Below, one piece after another: positions 15,835-24,054 of a DNA stretch of 64,000 bases. This stretch comes from Actinomadura sp. NBRC 104412 (lineage in GTDB: Bacteria > Actinomycetota > Actinomycetes > Streptosporangiales > Streptosporangiaceae). Each line of letters starts with the position of its first letter. Position 1 is the first letter of the stretch. Where the stretch lies: assembly GCF_030269515.1 (NCBI RefSeq), contig NZ_BSTM01000006.1, forward strand, positions 186,001-250,000, given 5' to 3'. Below the pieces are notes generated by a model. It made no database searches. It had not been told where the DNA came from and worked only from the letters and a program-made list of their open reading frames with translations. The translations under genes and the position numbers were made by a program.

Positions 15835-16821
15835 TCAGGCCGTCGACTGGAACAGCAGGGACTTGACGTCCGGCTTCTGCTTCAGCTGGCCGGCCGCCGT
15901 CATGAGGTCGATGACGCGCTGGATCCGGGTGGCGTTGAGGGAGGTGGGGTAGCCGGGCAGCGTGATCACCGAGGCGACCTGCGGGTCGATGCGCGCGTAG
16001 CCCGGCAGGACCTCCTCCACCCGCTTGCGGTCGCTGGCGGCGATCTGCTGGGCCTTGATGATGGCCCGCTGGAACGCCGCGGTGGTCTTGGGGTTCTTGG
16101 ACGTGAAGTCCTGGGTGCTGACGTAGCCGCTCAGGGGCATGTTGGTGACGGGCTCGGCGCCGCCGTTCACCACGACCCTGGCGCCGGCCTTCTTCTGCAC
16201 GTCCGACAGGAACGGCTCGACGATGCTGGCGGAGTCGACCTGCTTCTTCTGCAGCGCGGCGCCCATCTGCGGGAACGGCACCGTCACGTACTTGATCTTC
16301 TTGGGATCGATGTTGTTCGCCTTGAAGATGGCGTCCAGGGTCAGGGACTGGATGTTGTTGAGGATGTTGACCGCGATGGTCTTGCCCTCGAGGTCCTTCA
16401 TCGTCTTGATGGGCGAGTCGGGGTTGACCACCACGTTCACCATGTTCGGGGTCAGGGTGGCGGCCTCGGCGACGATGCTCAGCTTGAGCGTGCCCTTCTC
16501 CTGCGCCGCCAGGAACGAGACGTAGTTGGCGCCGGAGATGAAGTCGACCTCGCCCTTGGCCAGCGCGGGGAGCGCCGCGATGCTCTGGGCGATGGGCTTG
16601 ATCTGCACCTTGAGGCCCTCGGCCTCGAACAGCTTCTGCTTCTGCGCGATGTAGATCGCCGCGCTGTCGACGAGGGGAAGGGCGGCGACCGTGACGGTGT
16701 CCTTCTCCAGGTCGCCCGCGCCCGAGGACTCGGAGTCTCCGCACGCGGTCACCATGGACGTGACCAGGGCGAGAGCACCGAGAACCAGGGAGAGACGTCG
16801 TGAACGTCCGGATTGCCTCAT
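15835..16821 (-). CDS. ABC transporter substrate-binding lipoprotein, NMT1/SsuA type
   Basis: A 328-residue exported lipoprotein. The signal peptide is MRQSGRSRRL plus a hydrophobic core, ending SMVTACGDS with the lipidated cysteine at about residue 27. The mature part follows the SsuA/THI5 pattern: ALPLVDSAAIYIAQKQKLFEAEGL, then ALAKGEVDFISG, then DLEGKTIAVN and a QVDSASIVEPF block. These proteins bind nitrate, sulfonates, pyrimidine precursors or aromatic acids. The decarboxylase in the operon favours a 2-oxo or aromatic acid, by inference. AAGGAG precedes the ATG. First gene of the operon. Confidence 0.88.
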   Translation of the reverse strand: MRQSGRSRRLSLVLGALALVTSMVTACGDSESSGAGDLEKDTVTVAALPLVDSAAIYIAQKQKLFEAEGLKVQIKPIAQSIAALPALAKGEVDFISGANYVSFLAAQEKGTLKLSIVAEAATLTPNMVNVVVNPDSPIKTMKDLEGKTIAVNILNNIQSLTLDAIFKANNIDPKKIKYVTVPFPQMGAALQKKQVDSASIVEPFLSDVQKKAGARVVVNGGAEPVTNMPLSGYVSTQDFTSKNPKTTAAFQRAIIKAQQIAASDRKRVEEVLPGYARIDPQVASVITLPGYPTSLNATRIQRVIDLMTAAGQLKQKPDVKSLLFQSTA

Positions 16822-17015
16822 GGCACTCCTTTAACTCGACAGGGGGTTGGCTGCGCGGCGAGCGGGGGGTCGAGCCGGGCGGCCGCTGATGGCGGCGCCC
16901 ACCGGCTCGCACCGCGCCTCAGTTGATCAGGCGTAGCCGGGAGCGTATCGGACCTTGACCGGCATGCGTGAGTTGCCCGGAATCGTGTGACTGTCTTGTG
17001 TCCTGTGGGACGATT

Positions 17016-17032
17016 GTGATCAATGAGATCAC
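17016..17032. promoter_or_regulatory. possible operator GTGATC-N5-GATCAC
   Basis: A perfect 6-base inverted repeat with a 5-base spacer, AATGA, about 195 bp upstream of the binding-protein gene. The size and spacing suit a dimeric GntR-type regulator, but no regulator gene lies next to it. Confidence 0.35.
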
Positions 17033-17386
17033 GGCGGATTCGGCGGCGGCCCGGGCGCACCCCCGTGCGGGCCCGGTCGCGCCGTGCCCCTCGGTTGTGC
17101 CCGGAGTGGCACCGGCGATTTGTGTCCGCCGGCGTCGCCGGATATGGCCGGGACCGTATTCGGGGAACCGCGGAGCGCATTCATGGAAGATCGTCGCGGT
17201 GGATAGCCGGGTCATTTCACAGCGTTATCACGACGTCCTTTCCCAAGATCAGGCGGGGTGGGCGGGGTGGTGACCGACGGGTGATACCGCCCGGTCATCA
17301 CGGTACGTACCGGCATGAACACCGGGCGTTCGATCACTCTGAGTGACGAGACGTGTTCGGTAAACCGGACAGGAGGACATGAAAAC

Positions 17387-17470
17387 ATGAATGGCTCGCC
17401 GGACTTCAGGAAGTCTTCCAGTGTCCTTTGCGGCACATCGACGGATGTGCTGCAATGTCGAGCGCTGTAG
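17387..17470 (+). CDS. possible 27-residue leader peptide
   Basis: AGGAGG (17371-17376) is the best ribosome site in this intergenic region. It is followed by ATG at 17379, which opens a 3-codon ORF, and by ATG at 17387, which opens a 27-residue ORF (MNGSPDFRKSSS..., with two cysteines). It ends about 90 bases before the conservon kinase. It may be a regulatory leader; no homologue is recognised and it may not be a gene. Confidence 0.25.
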   Translation: MNGSPDFRKSSSVLCGTSTDVLQCRAL

Positions 17471-17557
17471 GCCAGAGACTGTTCCCCGCACGCACATCGG
17501 CGGCGGCGCACCGCATGTATGGCCGCGGCATTGTGACGGAGAGGGTGTAAACGGCGG

Positions 17558-20500
17558 ATGCAACCGAGCGACACGGCCGGCGACGGCGGCCCCAGGTCTG
17601 TGCGGCCTGAGGCTCGGCCGGCCCCCAAGACCCGGCGGTCCGGACGGCTCCGGCTCCGCAACTGGCGCGTGCCGCAGCGGCTCATCGTGCTGATCCTGGT
17701 GCCGACGGTCACCGCCGTGGTGCTCGGTGGCGTGCGGATCTCCCAGTCGACGGGACGCGCGGACGCGTACGGGCGGGTGGAGCGAATGGCCGAACTCGGC
17801 CTCGGTATCACCGCGTTCGTCCACGAGTTCGCCGCCGAGCGCGACGCCTCTGTGGAGTACATCACCGCCAGGCGCGACCCCGACCTGCTGCGCGCGCTGC
17901 GCGACCAGCAGCGCAAGGCGGACGCGACGGTCGCGCGGCTGCGCACCGCCGCCGCCGAGGTGGACGGCTCGTTCGGCACCGAGGCGGTGAACGACGCGCG
18001 GCTCGTGATCAGCCGCCTGGACGGCATCGAGGCGCTGCGCGCGCTGGCCACCGAGAGCAAGGTGCCCGCCTTCACGGTGCTGGAGAAGTACTCCGAGGCC
18101 GTCTCCGAGCTGGTGGGCATGCTCGACGGGATCTCCCAGAACGTGGCCGACGACCGGCTCGCCGCGTCCAGCCGTGCGCTGGGCGCGCTGGCCCGTGCCA
18201 AGGACGGCGTGTCGCGCGAGCGCGCGCTGCTGATGATCGGCGCGCGGACCGGCCGGCTGGCGGCCGAGGAGCTGGAGGCGCTGTCGGCGGCCCGCGCGCA
18301 GGAGGACAGCGAGATCGCGGCCTTCCGCGCCGCCGCCACGCTCGAACAGCGGCAGCGGTTCGAGGACACCGTGGTCGGCACCGATGTGGACCAGGCCAGG
18401 GACCTGCGGCAGCGGGCGCTGTCGGCGGCCGCGGCCACCGGCGGGCTGCTGCCCAGAGGACTGGTCGCGCCGGCCTCCAGGGAACTGGTCCGGCAGTCGA
18501 TGACCGCCATGCTCGACAAGATGCGCAGCGTCGAGCGGTCCGTCGCCGAGGAGATCGTCTCGCTGAGCGGGGACTCCAAGAGCGACGCGCGCACCACGGC
18601 CGTCATCGAGGCGGCGGCCGTGGCGCTGCTGCTGGTGATCGTGCTGTTGATCACATCGCTGATGGCGCGCTCGCTGGTGCGCCCGCTGCAGCGGCTGCGC
18701 GCCGGGGCGCTGGAGGTGGCCGGCACCCGGCTGCCCGGCCTGGTCGACCGGCTGCGAGATCCGGAGGCCGCGGCCGACGGCATCGAGGTCGAGCCGATCG
18801 ACGTGGACTCCACCGACGAGATCGGCCAGGTCGCCCGGGCCTTCGACGAGGTCCACCGGGAGGCGGTGCGGCTGGCGGCCGACGAGGCGGTCCTGCGCGG
18901 CAACATCAACGCGATGTTCGTCAACCTCTCCCGGCGCAGCCAGTCGCTGATCGAGCGGCAGCTCCGGCTGATCGAGGAGCTGGAGCAGACCGAGCGCGAC
19001 GAGGACCAGCTCGCCAACCTGTTCCGGCTGGACCACCTGGCCACCCGCATGCGCCGCAACAACGAGAACCTGCTGGTCCTCGGCGGCCAGGAGCAGGTGC
19101 GCCGGTGGAACCGCCCGGTCCCGCTGATCGACGTGGTGCGCGCCTCGCTGTCCGAGGTCGAGCAGTACGAGCGGGTGCAACTGCGGGTGCACGGCGACAT
19201 GACCGTGGCCGGCCCGGTGGTCAGCGACCTGGTCCACCTCCTGGCCGAGCTGGTGGAGAACGCCACCGTGTTCTCCGCCGAGCACACCCGCGTCACCGTC
19301 TCCGGGCAGATGCTCAGCGGCGGCGGCGCGATGCTCCAGATCACCGACAACGGCGTGGGCATGGCGCCCGACCAGCTCGAGGAGGCGAACTGGCGGCTGG
19401 CCAACCCGCCCGTCATCGACTTCTCCGCCGCCCGCCGCATGGGCCTGTTCGTGGTCGGCCGTCTGGCGGTCCGGCACGGCATCCGGGTCGAGCTGCGCGG
19501 CGCCCAGGCCGGCGGGCTCACCGCGTTCGTGGTGCTGCCGGACGCGGTGATCAGCCCGAGCGAGCACGGCGGCGTGGGCACCCGCGGGTTCACCGGGCCG
19601 ATCCCCGGCCAGGTGGAGGACGTCCCGCGCACCGGGGAGTACGCCGCCATCGCGGCCCCCGCCACGCCCGCGATCACCTCGGGCGGCGGGTACCGTCCGG
19701 GCGACCAGACCGGCGAGTACCCTCCAGGCCGTCCGCGTCTGGCCGCGGGGCCGTCCCGTGACGGGTACGGTCCGCCGCCCGGTCCTCCCGCGCCCGCGTA
19801 CGAGAACGGGGCCTACGACGGATCCGGTTTCGACAGCGGCCCGTACAACCACGTCGGCTACGACGGTTACGACAACGCCAACTCCGGCTTCGACCGTGGC
19901 GCGTACGGCAACGGCCCCGGCCCGCAGCAGCAGAACTCCGCGCCGATGCCGCCCTCGGCGCACGAGCAGGAGTCCGGCCCGCGGCAGAGCCCGCGCGGGC
20001 TGCGCGGCTTCCGCGCCCTGCCGGGACGGCGGCGCACCCAGGGGCAGGAGCAGCCGGACGACACCAGGCAGGACGGCGGCGGCCTCCCCGTGCGCGAGCC
20101 GGGTGCCCAGCACCCCATGCGGCAGCGCCCGGTCCGTCCCGACATGCCCGAGCCGCCGTCCCAGGCCGGACAGGGCCATCGCCAGGGCGGCGAGCCCTGG
20201 CGGACGGGACCGCTGCCCGCGGTCCCCGAGGCCCAGCCGGCCGTTCCCGACACCGGACCTCAGTCGCGCCCCACCTGGGTGACCGGGCCGATCGACGTGC
20301 CGGAGCCGGCCGGCTCCGGGTACGGCCGGCCGGGCGACGGGGCACCGGCACAGACCCCGCACGGCTCCGCCCGCGACCGGATGCCCGCCGACCAGGACTT
20401 GCCCCCGCAGGTCCAGGACGAGCATGCTCCCGAGCGGGCCACTCCTCCCGGCATGCGGGAACGCTCGCCGATCTTCGATGCGATGCAGTCCGAGTGGTTC

Positions 20501-20989
20501 CAGCGCCGGACCGATCAGACACCGAGTGAGGATCCCGTGAAGGGTTGGGAATCTCCAGCCGACGCCGGGTTCCGGGCCGCCGAGGCGGCGCGGGAGCCGG
20601 TGGCCGGCAAGCGCACGTCCGCGGGCCTGCCCAAGCGGGTGCCCGGAAGGAACCGGGTGCCGGGCGCGGTGGCGCCCCGCCGCCCCCAGGTACCGTCGCA
20701 GCAGCCGCAGGCGGCCGCGGCCCAGCCGGCGCCGCCGGAGGAGGCTCCGCGCGGCATGCCACCGGCCCAGTCGGCCGACGTGGTGCGGAGCCGGTTCGCC
20801 AGCCTGCAGAGCGGCGTCCGCCGTGGGCGCACCGAGGCACGCGGCCCGTCGGGACCGTCCGGGTCCGGCGAGGACGCGGTGTCCGGAGGTGACGGCTCGC
20901 CGCGCGACAGGGCCGCGGGCGGTCCGGTGGCTGGTAGTGATCGTGAGTCTCCCTCGCAGGACGAGGGTGGGAACGGAGGCGCCCGGTGA
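17558..20989 (+). CDS. conservon sensor histidine kinase (CvnA), nitrate/nitrite-sensing type
   Basis: A 1143-residue membrane kinase. Order: basic N-terminus, helix 1 (about residues 46-66), an extracellular helical region of the nitrate/nitrite-sensing (NIT) type, helix 2 (about 349-370), a HAMP segment, and a dimerisation helix with LDHLATRMRRNNEN. A GHKL ATPase follows with N-box ELVENATVFS and G-box ITDNGVGMAP. From about residue 690 the tail is some 450 residues of Pro/Gly/Gln-rich disordered sequence. Signals are thought to pass to the roadblock and GTPase proteins encoded next, in a G-protein-like module. Stop overlaps the next start. Confidence 0.9.
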   Translation: MQPSDTAGDGGPRSVRPEARPAPKTRRSGRLRLRNWRVPQRLIVLILVPTVTAVVLGGVRISQSTGRADAYGRVERMAELGLGITAFVHEFAAERDASVEYITARRDPDLLRALRDQQRKADATVARLRTAAAEVDGSFGTEAVNDARLVISRLDGIEALRALATESKVPAFTVLEKYSEAVSELVGMLDGISQNVADDRLAASSRALGALARAKDGVSRERALLMIGARTGRLAAEELEALSAARAQEDSEIAAFRAAATLEQRQRFEDTVVGTDVDQARDLRQRALSAAAATGGLLPRGLVAPASRELVRQSMTAMLDKMRSVERSVAEEIVSLSGDSKSDARTTAVIEAAAVALLLVIVLLITSLMARSLVRPLQRLRAGALEVAGTRLPGLVDRLRDPEAAADGIEVEPIDVDSTDEIGQVARAFDEVHREAVRLAADEAVLRGNINAMFVNLSRRSQSLIERQLRLIEELEQTERDEDQLANLFRLDHLATRMRRNNENLLVLGGQEQVRRWNRPVPLIDVVRASLSEVEQYERVQLRVHGDMTVAGPVVSDLVHLLAELVENATVFSAEHTRVTVSGQMLSGGGAMLQITDNGVGMAPDQLEEANWRLANPPVIDFSAARRMGLFVVGRLAVRHGIRVELRGAQAGGLTAFVVLPDAVISPSEHGGVGTRGFTGPIPGQVEDVPRTGEYAAIAAPATPAITSGGGYRPGDQTGEYPPGRPRLAAGPSRDGYGPPPGPPAPAYENGAYDGSGFDSGPYNHVGYDGYDNANSGFDRGAYGNGPGPQQQNSAPMPPSAHEQESGPRQSPRGLRGFRALPGRRRTQGQEQPDDTRQDGGGLPVREPGAQHPMRQRPVRPDMPEPPSQAGQGHRQGGEPWRTGPLPAVPEAQPAVPDTGPQSRPTWVTGPIDVPEPAGSGYGRPGDGAPAQTPHGSARDRMPADQDLPPQVQDEHAPERATPPGMRERSPIFDAMQSEWFQRRTDQTPSEDPVKGWESPADAGFRAAEAAREPVAGKRTSAGLPKRVPGRNRVPGAVAPRRPQVPSQQPQAAAAQPAPPEEAPRGMPPAQSADVVRSRFASLQSGVRRGRTEARGPSGPSGSGEDAVSGGDGSPRDRAAGGPVAGSDRESPSQDEGGNGGAR

Positions 20990-21441
20990 GCGGGCAGGAT
21001 CTCAACTGGCTGGTGACCAATTTCGCGGATCGGGTGCCCAAGGTCGCGCACGCCGTCGTGGTGTCCTCCGACGGGCTCCCGATGGCGTACTCGGCGGGCT
21101 TCCCGCCCGAGCGGGCGGATCAGCTGTCGGCGATCGCGTCGGGGCTGATGAGCCTGACCCAGGGCGCGGCGAAGATCTTCGACGCCGGCGGGGTGAGCCA
21201 GACCGTCGTGGAGATGGACCGCGGGCTGCTGTTCGTGATGTCCATCGCCAACGGCTCGGTCTTCGCGGTGCTGGCCGCGTCCGACTGCGACCTCGGTCTG
21301 GTCGCCTACGAGATGACGCTGCTGGTCGAGCGGGTCGGCCGGGCGCTGACCCCCGCGTTGCGGAGCGCGGGCGACCAGCAGCAGCCGCCCTACGGCGGAC
21401 CGGCGGTACCGGAGATGGGCACGGGGCCGGCCCGTTATTGA
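20986..21441 (+). CDS. conservon roadblock/LC7-domain protein (CvnB)
   Basis: A 151-residue roadblock/LC7 protein: LNWLVTNFADRVPKVAHAVVVSSDGLPMAYSAG is the family opening, followed by the QLSAIASGLMSLT helix. In conservons it is thought to regulate the CvnD GTPase. It starts at GTG within GTGA, overlapping the kinase stop, which implies translational coupling. Confidence 0.92.
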   Translation: MSGQDLNWLVTNFADRVPKVAHAVVVSSDGLPMAYSAGFPPERADQLSAIASGLMSLTQGAAKIFDAGGVSQTVVEMDRGLLFVMSIANGSVFAVLAASDCDLGLVAYEMTLLVERVGRALTPALRSAGDQQQPPYGGPAVPEMGTGPARY

Positions 21442-21469
21442 TCATTTGACTTTGACGGAGGTCGGCGAG

Positions 21470-21925
21470 ATGGATCGAGGCAGTCCATGGGGAGCCGGTC
21501 CAGGCGGTCCGCCGGGTCCGGGTGGTGGTGGACCGCCCCGGTGGCCGGGCGACCCTCTACGGGGACGGGGCCCCGCTGAGGAGTCCGACGCCAGTTCGCT
21601 GGTGCGGCCCTACGCGGTGACCGGTGGCCGCACCCGGCCGCGGTACGACCTGGCGGTCGAGGCCCTGGTCACCGCGGCGCCCTACCCGCCGCGGGACGTG
21701 GCGGGGCTGACACCGGAATATCGGGCGATCATGGACCTGTGCCGGTCCGCGCGGTCGGTGGCCGAGGTATCGGCCCTGTTGAAGATCCCGCTGGGCGTGG
21801 CCAGGGTGCTGATCGCCGACATGTGCCTCGAAGGACTGCTGCGCCTGCACCAGTCGCGTCCCGCCGGCGCGCAGCCGGACCTCCGCCTTCTAGAAAGGGT
21901 TCTCAGTGGCCTTCGGAACCTCTGA
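21470..21925 (+). CDS. conservon DUF742 protein (CvnC)
   Basis: A 151-residue DUF742 protein. A Pro/Gly-rich head leads to SLVRPYAVTGGRTRP, the defining motif, then a winged-helix-like region (ARSVAEVSALLKIPLGVARVLIADM) and a leucine-rich end. ATG at 21470 is taken because ACGGAGG lies 7-8 bases upstream; a TTG at 21446 has none. The last 20 bases overlap the CvnD gene. Confidence 0.9.
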   Translation: MDRGSPWGAGPGGPPGPGGGGPPRWPGDPLRGRGPAEESDASSLVRPYAVTGGRTRPRYDLAVEALVTAAPYPPRDVAGLTPEYRAIMDLCRSARSVAEVSALLKIPLGVARVLIADMCLEGLLRLHQSRPAGAQPDLRLLERVLSGLRNL

Positions 21926-22586
21926 TCAGGCACCGCCTCCGGCCGGGCCGGGCGGGGACGGCGAGCTGACCTCTGTGAAGATCGTCGTCGGTGGCGGCTT
22001 CGGTGTCGGCAAGACCACCTTCGTCGGCTCGGTGTCGGAGATCATGCCGCTCACCACCGAGGCGGTCATGACGGCGGCCAGCGCCGAGGTGGACGACCTG
22101 TCCGCGGTGCCGGACAAGACCACCACCACCGTCGCGATGGACTTCGGCCGGGTCTCGCTGGACTCCGAGCTGATCCTGTACCTGTTCGGCACGCCGGGCC
22201 AGCACCGTTTCTGGTTCATGTGGGACGACCTGGTCAAGGGCGCGATCGGCGCGGTGGTGCTGGTGGACACCCGGCGGCTGGAGGACTGCTTCGCCGCCGT
22301 CGACTACTTCGAGGAGCTCGGCCTGCCGTTCGTGGTGGGCGTGAACGGCTTCAACGGCGAGTTCCCGTACGCGTCCGAGGACATCAGGGAGGCGCTGTCG
22401 ATCAGCGCGCACGTCCCGATCCTGCAGTGCGACGCGCGCAGCCGCGAGTCCACGAAGCAGGTGCTCATCACGCTGGTCAAGCACGCCATCGGGATGCACG
22501 CGGGCGGCGCGGCCCCGGTCGGCCGGCTGGACGGGCCGGCGTCCGCGGGCGGCGCGATGGGGAGGACGTCCCCGACCTGGACCTGA
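21906..22586 (+). CDS. conservon small GTPase (CvnD)
   Basis: A 226-residue GTP-binding protein. P-loop GGGFGVGKTT (about residues 29-38), switch-I threonine region KTTTTVAMDFG, G3 motif as FGTPGQHRF in place of DTPGQ, and VVGVNGFNG in the NKxD position. These changes are usual for the conservon/MglA-like family. It would act as the output of the membrane sensor complex. The GTG start overlaps the DUF742 gene by 20 bases; AAAGGG lies before it. Last gene of the conservon, with no P450 gene following. Confidence 0.92.
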   Translation: MAFGTSDQAPPPAGPGGDGELTSVKIVVGGGFGVGKTTFVGSVSEIMPLTTEAVMTAASAEVDDLSAVPDKTTTTVAMDFGRVSLDSELILYLFGTPGQHRFWFMWDDLVKGAIGAVVLVDTRRLEDCFAAVDYFEELGLPFVVGVNGFNGEFPYASEDIREALSISAHVPILQCDARSRESTKQVLITLVKHAIGMHAGGAAPVGRLDGPASAGGAMGRTSPTWT

Positions 22587-22724
22587 GCCCGCCGCCCCCG
22601 GCCCTCCGCCCCCGCCCTCGTCAGGCCCCTGACGCCTCCCTACGGTCGCGTAGGGATGTGTGTACGATGCATCATTGATCACGACGAATGGGGTCAAGAC
22701 CGTCAACACACGCAAGGTGGTGCA

Positions 22725-23504
22725 ATGGGGGCGCGGGATCGGCTGTTCGTGGGAACCTACGTCGCCATCGGGGACAGCTTCACCGAGGGTCTGAACGACC
22801 CGTATCCGGGCGAGGAGGACCGCTTCCGCGGGTGGGCGGACCGGCTCGCCGAGCATCTGGCCGAGCACGACCCCGACCTGCGCTACGCCAACCTGGCCGT
22901 GCGCGGCAAGCTGCTCCGCCAGATCGTGGACGAGCAGGTGCCGACCGCCGTCGGCCTTCGGCCGAACCTGGTGACGCTGTGCGGCGGCGGCAACGACATG
23001 ATCCGGCCCGGCGCCGACCCGGACGCGCTGGCGGTGCTCTTCGACGACGCCGTCCGCAAGCTGCGCGCCACCGGCGCCCGCGTGGTCATCTTCACCGGCT
23101 TCGACACCCGGGGCCTGCGTTCGGGGCATCGCATCCGCGGCAAGGCCGCCACGTACAATATGCACCTGCGCGCGATCGCCGACGTGCGCGGGTGCGAGGT
23201 GGTGGACCTGTGGGCGCTGCGCGTCTTCGACGACCCGCGGGCCTGGCACGAGGACCGGCTGCACCTGTCGCCCGAGGGGCACCGGAGGATGGCACTGCTG
23301 GTCGCCGAGCGCCTCGGCGTGCCGGTGAAGGGCGACTGGCGCGAGCCGTGGCCGCCCGCCGAGACGGTGGGCTGGCTGACCCTGCGCCGTGAGGACATCT
23401 ACTGGGCCAGGACGTACCTGCTGCCGTGGATCGGGCGCCGCGCCACCGGCCGCTCGTCCGGGGACGGCCGCGGCCCCAAGCGCCCGACACCGCTGCCGCT
23501 GTGA
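22725..23504 (+). CDS. SGNH/GDSL hydrolase
   Basis: A 259-residue esterase of the SGNH superfamily: block I AIGDSFTEGL with the nucleophilic serine at about residue 18, block II glycine in ANLAVRGKL, block III CGGGNDM, and block V DRLHLSPEGH with the catalytic Asp and His. No signal peptide, so probably cytosolic; the substrate (lipid, acetyl or carbohydrate ester) is unknown. ATG at 22725 follows AAGGTGG; an upstream in-frame GTG is within the promoter region. The preceding region contains the AT-rich palindrome GATGCATC. Confidence 0.88.
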   Translation: MGARDRLFVGTYVAIGDSFTEGLNDPYPGEEDRFRGWADRLAEHLAEHDPDLRYANLAVRGKLLRQIVDEQVPTAVGLRPNLVTLCGGGNDMIRPGADPDALAVLFDDAVRKLRATGARVVIFTGFDTRGLRSGHRIRGKAATYNMHLRAIADVRGCEVVDLWALRVFDDPRAWHEDRLHLSPEGHRRMALLVAERLGVPVKGDWREPWPPAETVGWLTLRREDIYWARTYLLPWIGRRATGRSSGDGRGPKRPTPLPL

Positions 23505-23508
23505 ACGA

Positions 23509-23525
23509 CGCTCCCGCGCGGAGCG
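23509..23525. terminator. short hairpin between convergent genes
   Basis: CGCTCC and GGAGCG pair across a 5-base loop just past the SGNH hydrolase stop. Short stem; tentative. Confidence 0.35.
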
Positions 23526-23550
23526 CCGTGACAGGAGGCTCGGGAAGACC

Positions 23551-23934
23551 CTAGGGATGGGCCGTCGCTGGAGGGTCGGACGCGGGGGAGAGGCCCTGAG
23601 CGGCCAGCGCCTCCTCCACCGTCCCGGCGACGGTGATCCTGCGGTGCAGGCCGGTGATCTCCAGGTTCCGCCGGACGACCGGCCGCGGGGCGGCCAGCGC
23701 CACGTCGCCGCCGGCGGCCACGGCCGCCTGGTAGCAGCCGACGATCACCGACAGGCCGTGCGAGTCCATGAACTCCAGGCCGGACAGATCGAGGACCAGC
23801 CGTTCGCCGTGCGAGCGGCGGATCGCGCGCAGCCGCTCGCGCAGGTCGTCACTGTTGGCGACATCGAGCTCGCCCCGCAGTTCGACGATCGTGCGGTCGT
23901 CGGCCTGGCGCGCTGTCACGTTCAGGGGTTCCAC
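23551..23934 (-). CDS. STAS-domain anti-sigma factor antagonist
   Basis: A 127-residue STAS protein. The core shows TIVELRGELDVANSDDLRERL and LVLDLSGLEFMDSHGLSVIVG. The phosphorylatable serine of SpoIIAA-like antagonists is S in MDSHG, so partner switching with an anti-sigma kinase is likely. GTG at 23932-23934 is chosen because GGAGGGG lies 9 bases upstream; an in-frame TTG 21 codons earlier lacks one. No anti-sigma kinase is next to it, so its partner is elsewhere. Confidence 0.88.
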   Translation of the reverse strand: MEPLNVTARQADDRTIVELRGELDVANSDDLRERLRAIRRSHGERLVLDLSGLEFMDSHGLSVIVGCYQAAVAAGGDVALAAPRPVVRRNLEITGLHRRITVAGTVEEALAAQGLSPASDPPATAHP

Positions 23935-24054
23935 GGGAAGGTTCCCCTCCGGCCGGGCGCCCGTGAGAGGGACCCCAGGACGCTTTCCATGCGACAACTA
24001 TCCCCGAGACCCACCGGTCTGCCAAGCGCACGGTCGGCGCCGTAGGGTGCAGGC

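Larger units (their letters stand above)
16822..17557. other. 736-bp divergent intergenic region
   Basis: Separates the importer operon (leftward) from the conservon (rightward). It holds an inverted repeat at 17016-17032 and, near the right end, an AGGAGG ribosome site with very short ORFs. I see no recognisable RNA family or longer gene. Confidence 0.5.

Noticed and set aside
17391-17693. A 100-codon ORF starting just after the AGGAGG site
   Set aside because: It runs 136 bases into the conservon kinase gene in a different frame, and its C-terminal part is the usual Gly/Pro/Arg shadow sequence.
17249-20425. A 1058-codon open frame on the minus strand
   Set aside because: It is antisense to the conservon kinase, whose domains are certain. 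Long antisense frames are common in very GC-rich DNA, and the translation is low-complexity without domains.
23932-23997. Longer STAS protein starting at a TTG
   Set aside because: The extra 21 residues are outside the STAS fold and the TTG has no ribosome site, while the GTG at 23934 has GGAGGGG before it.
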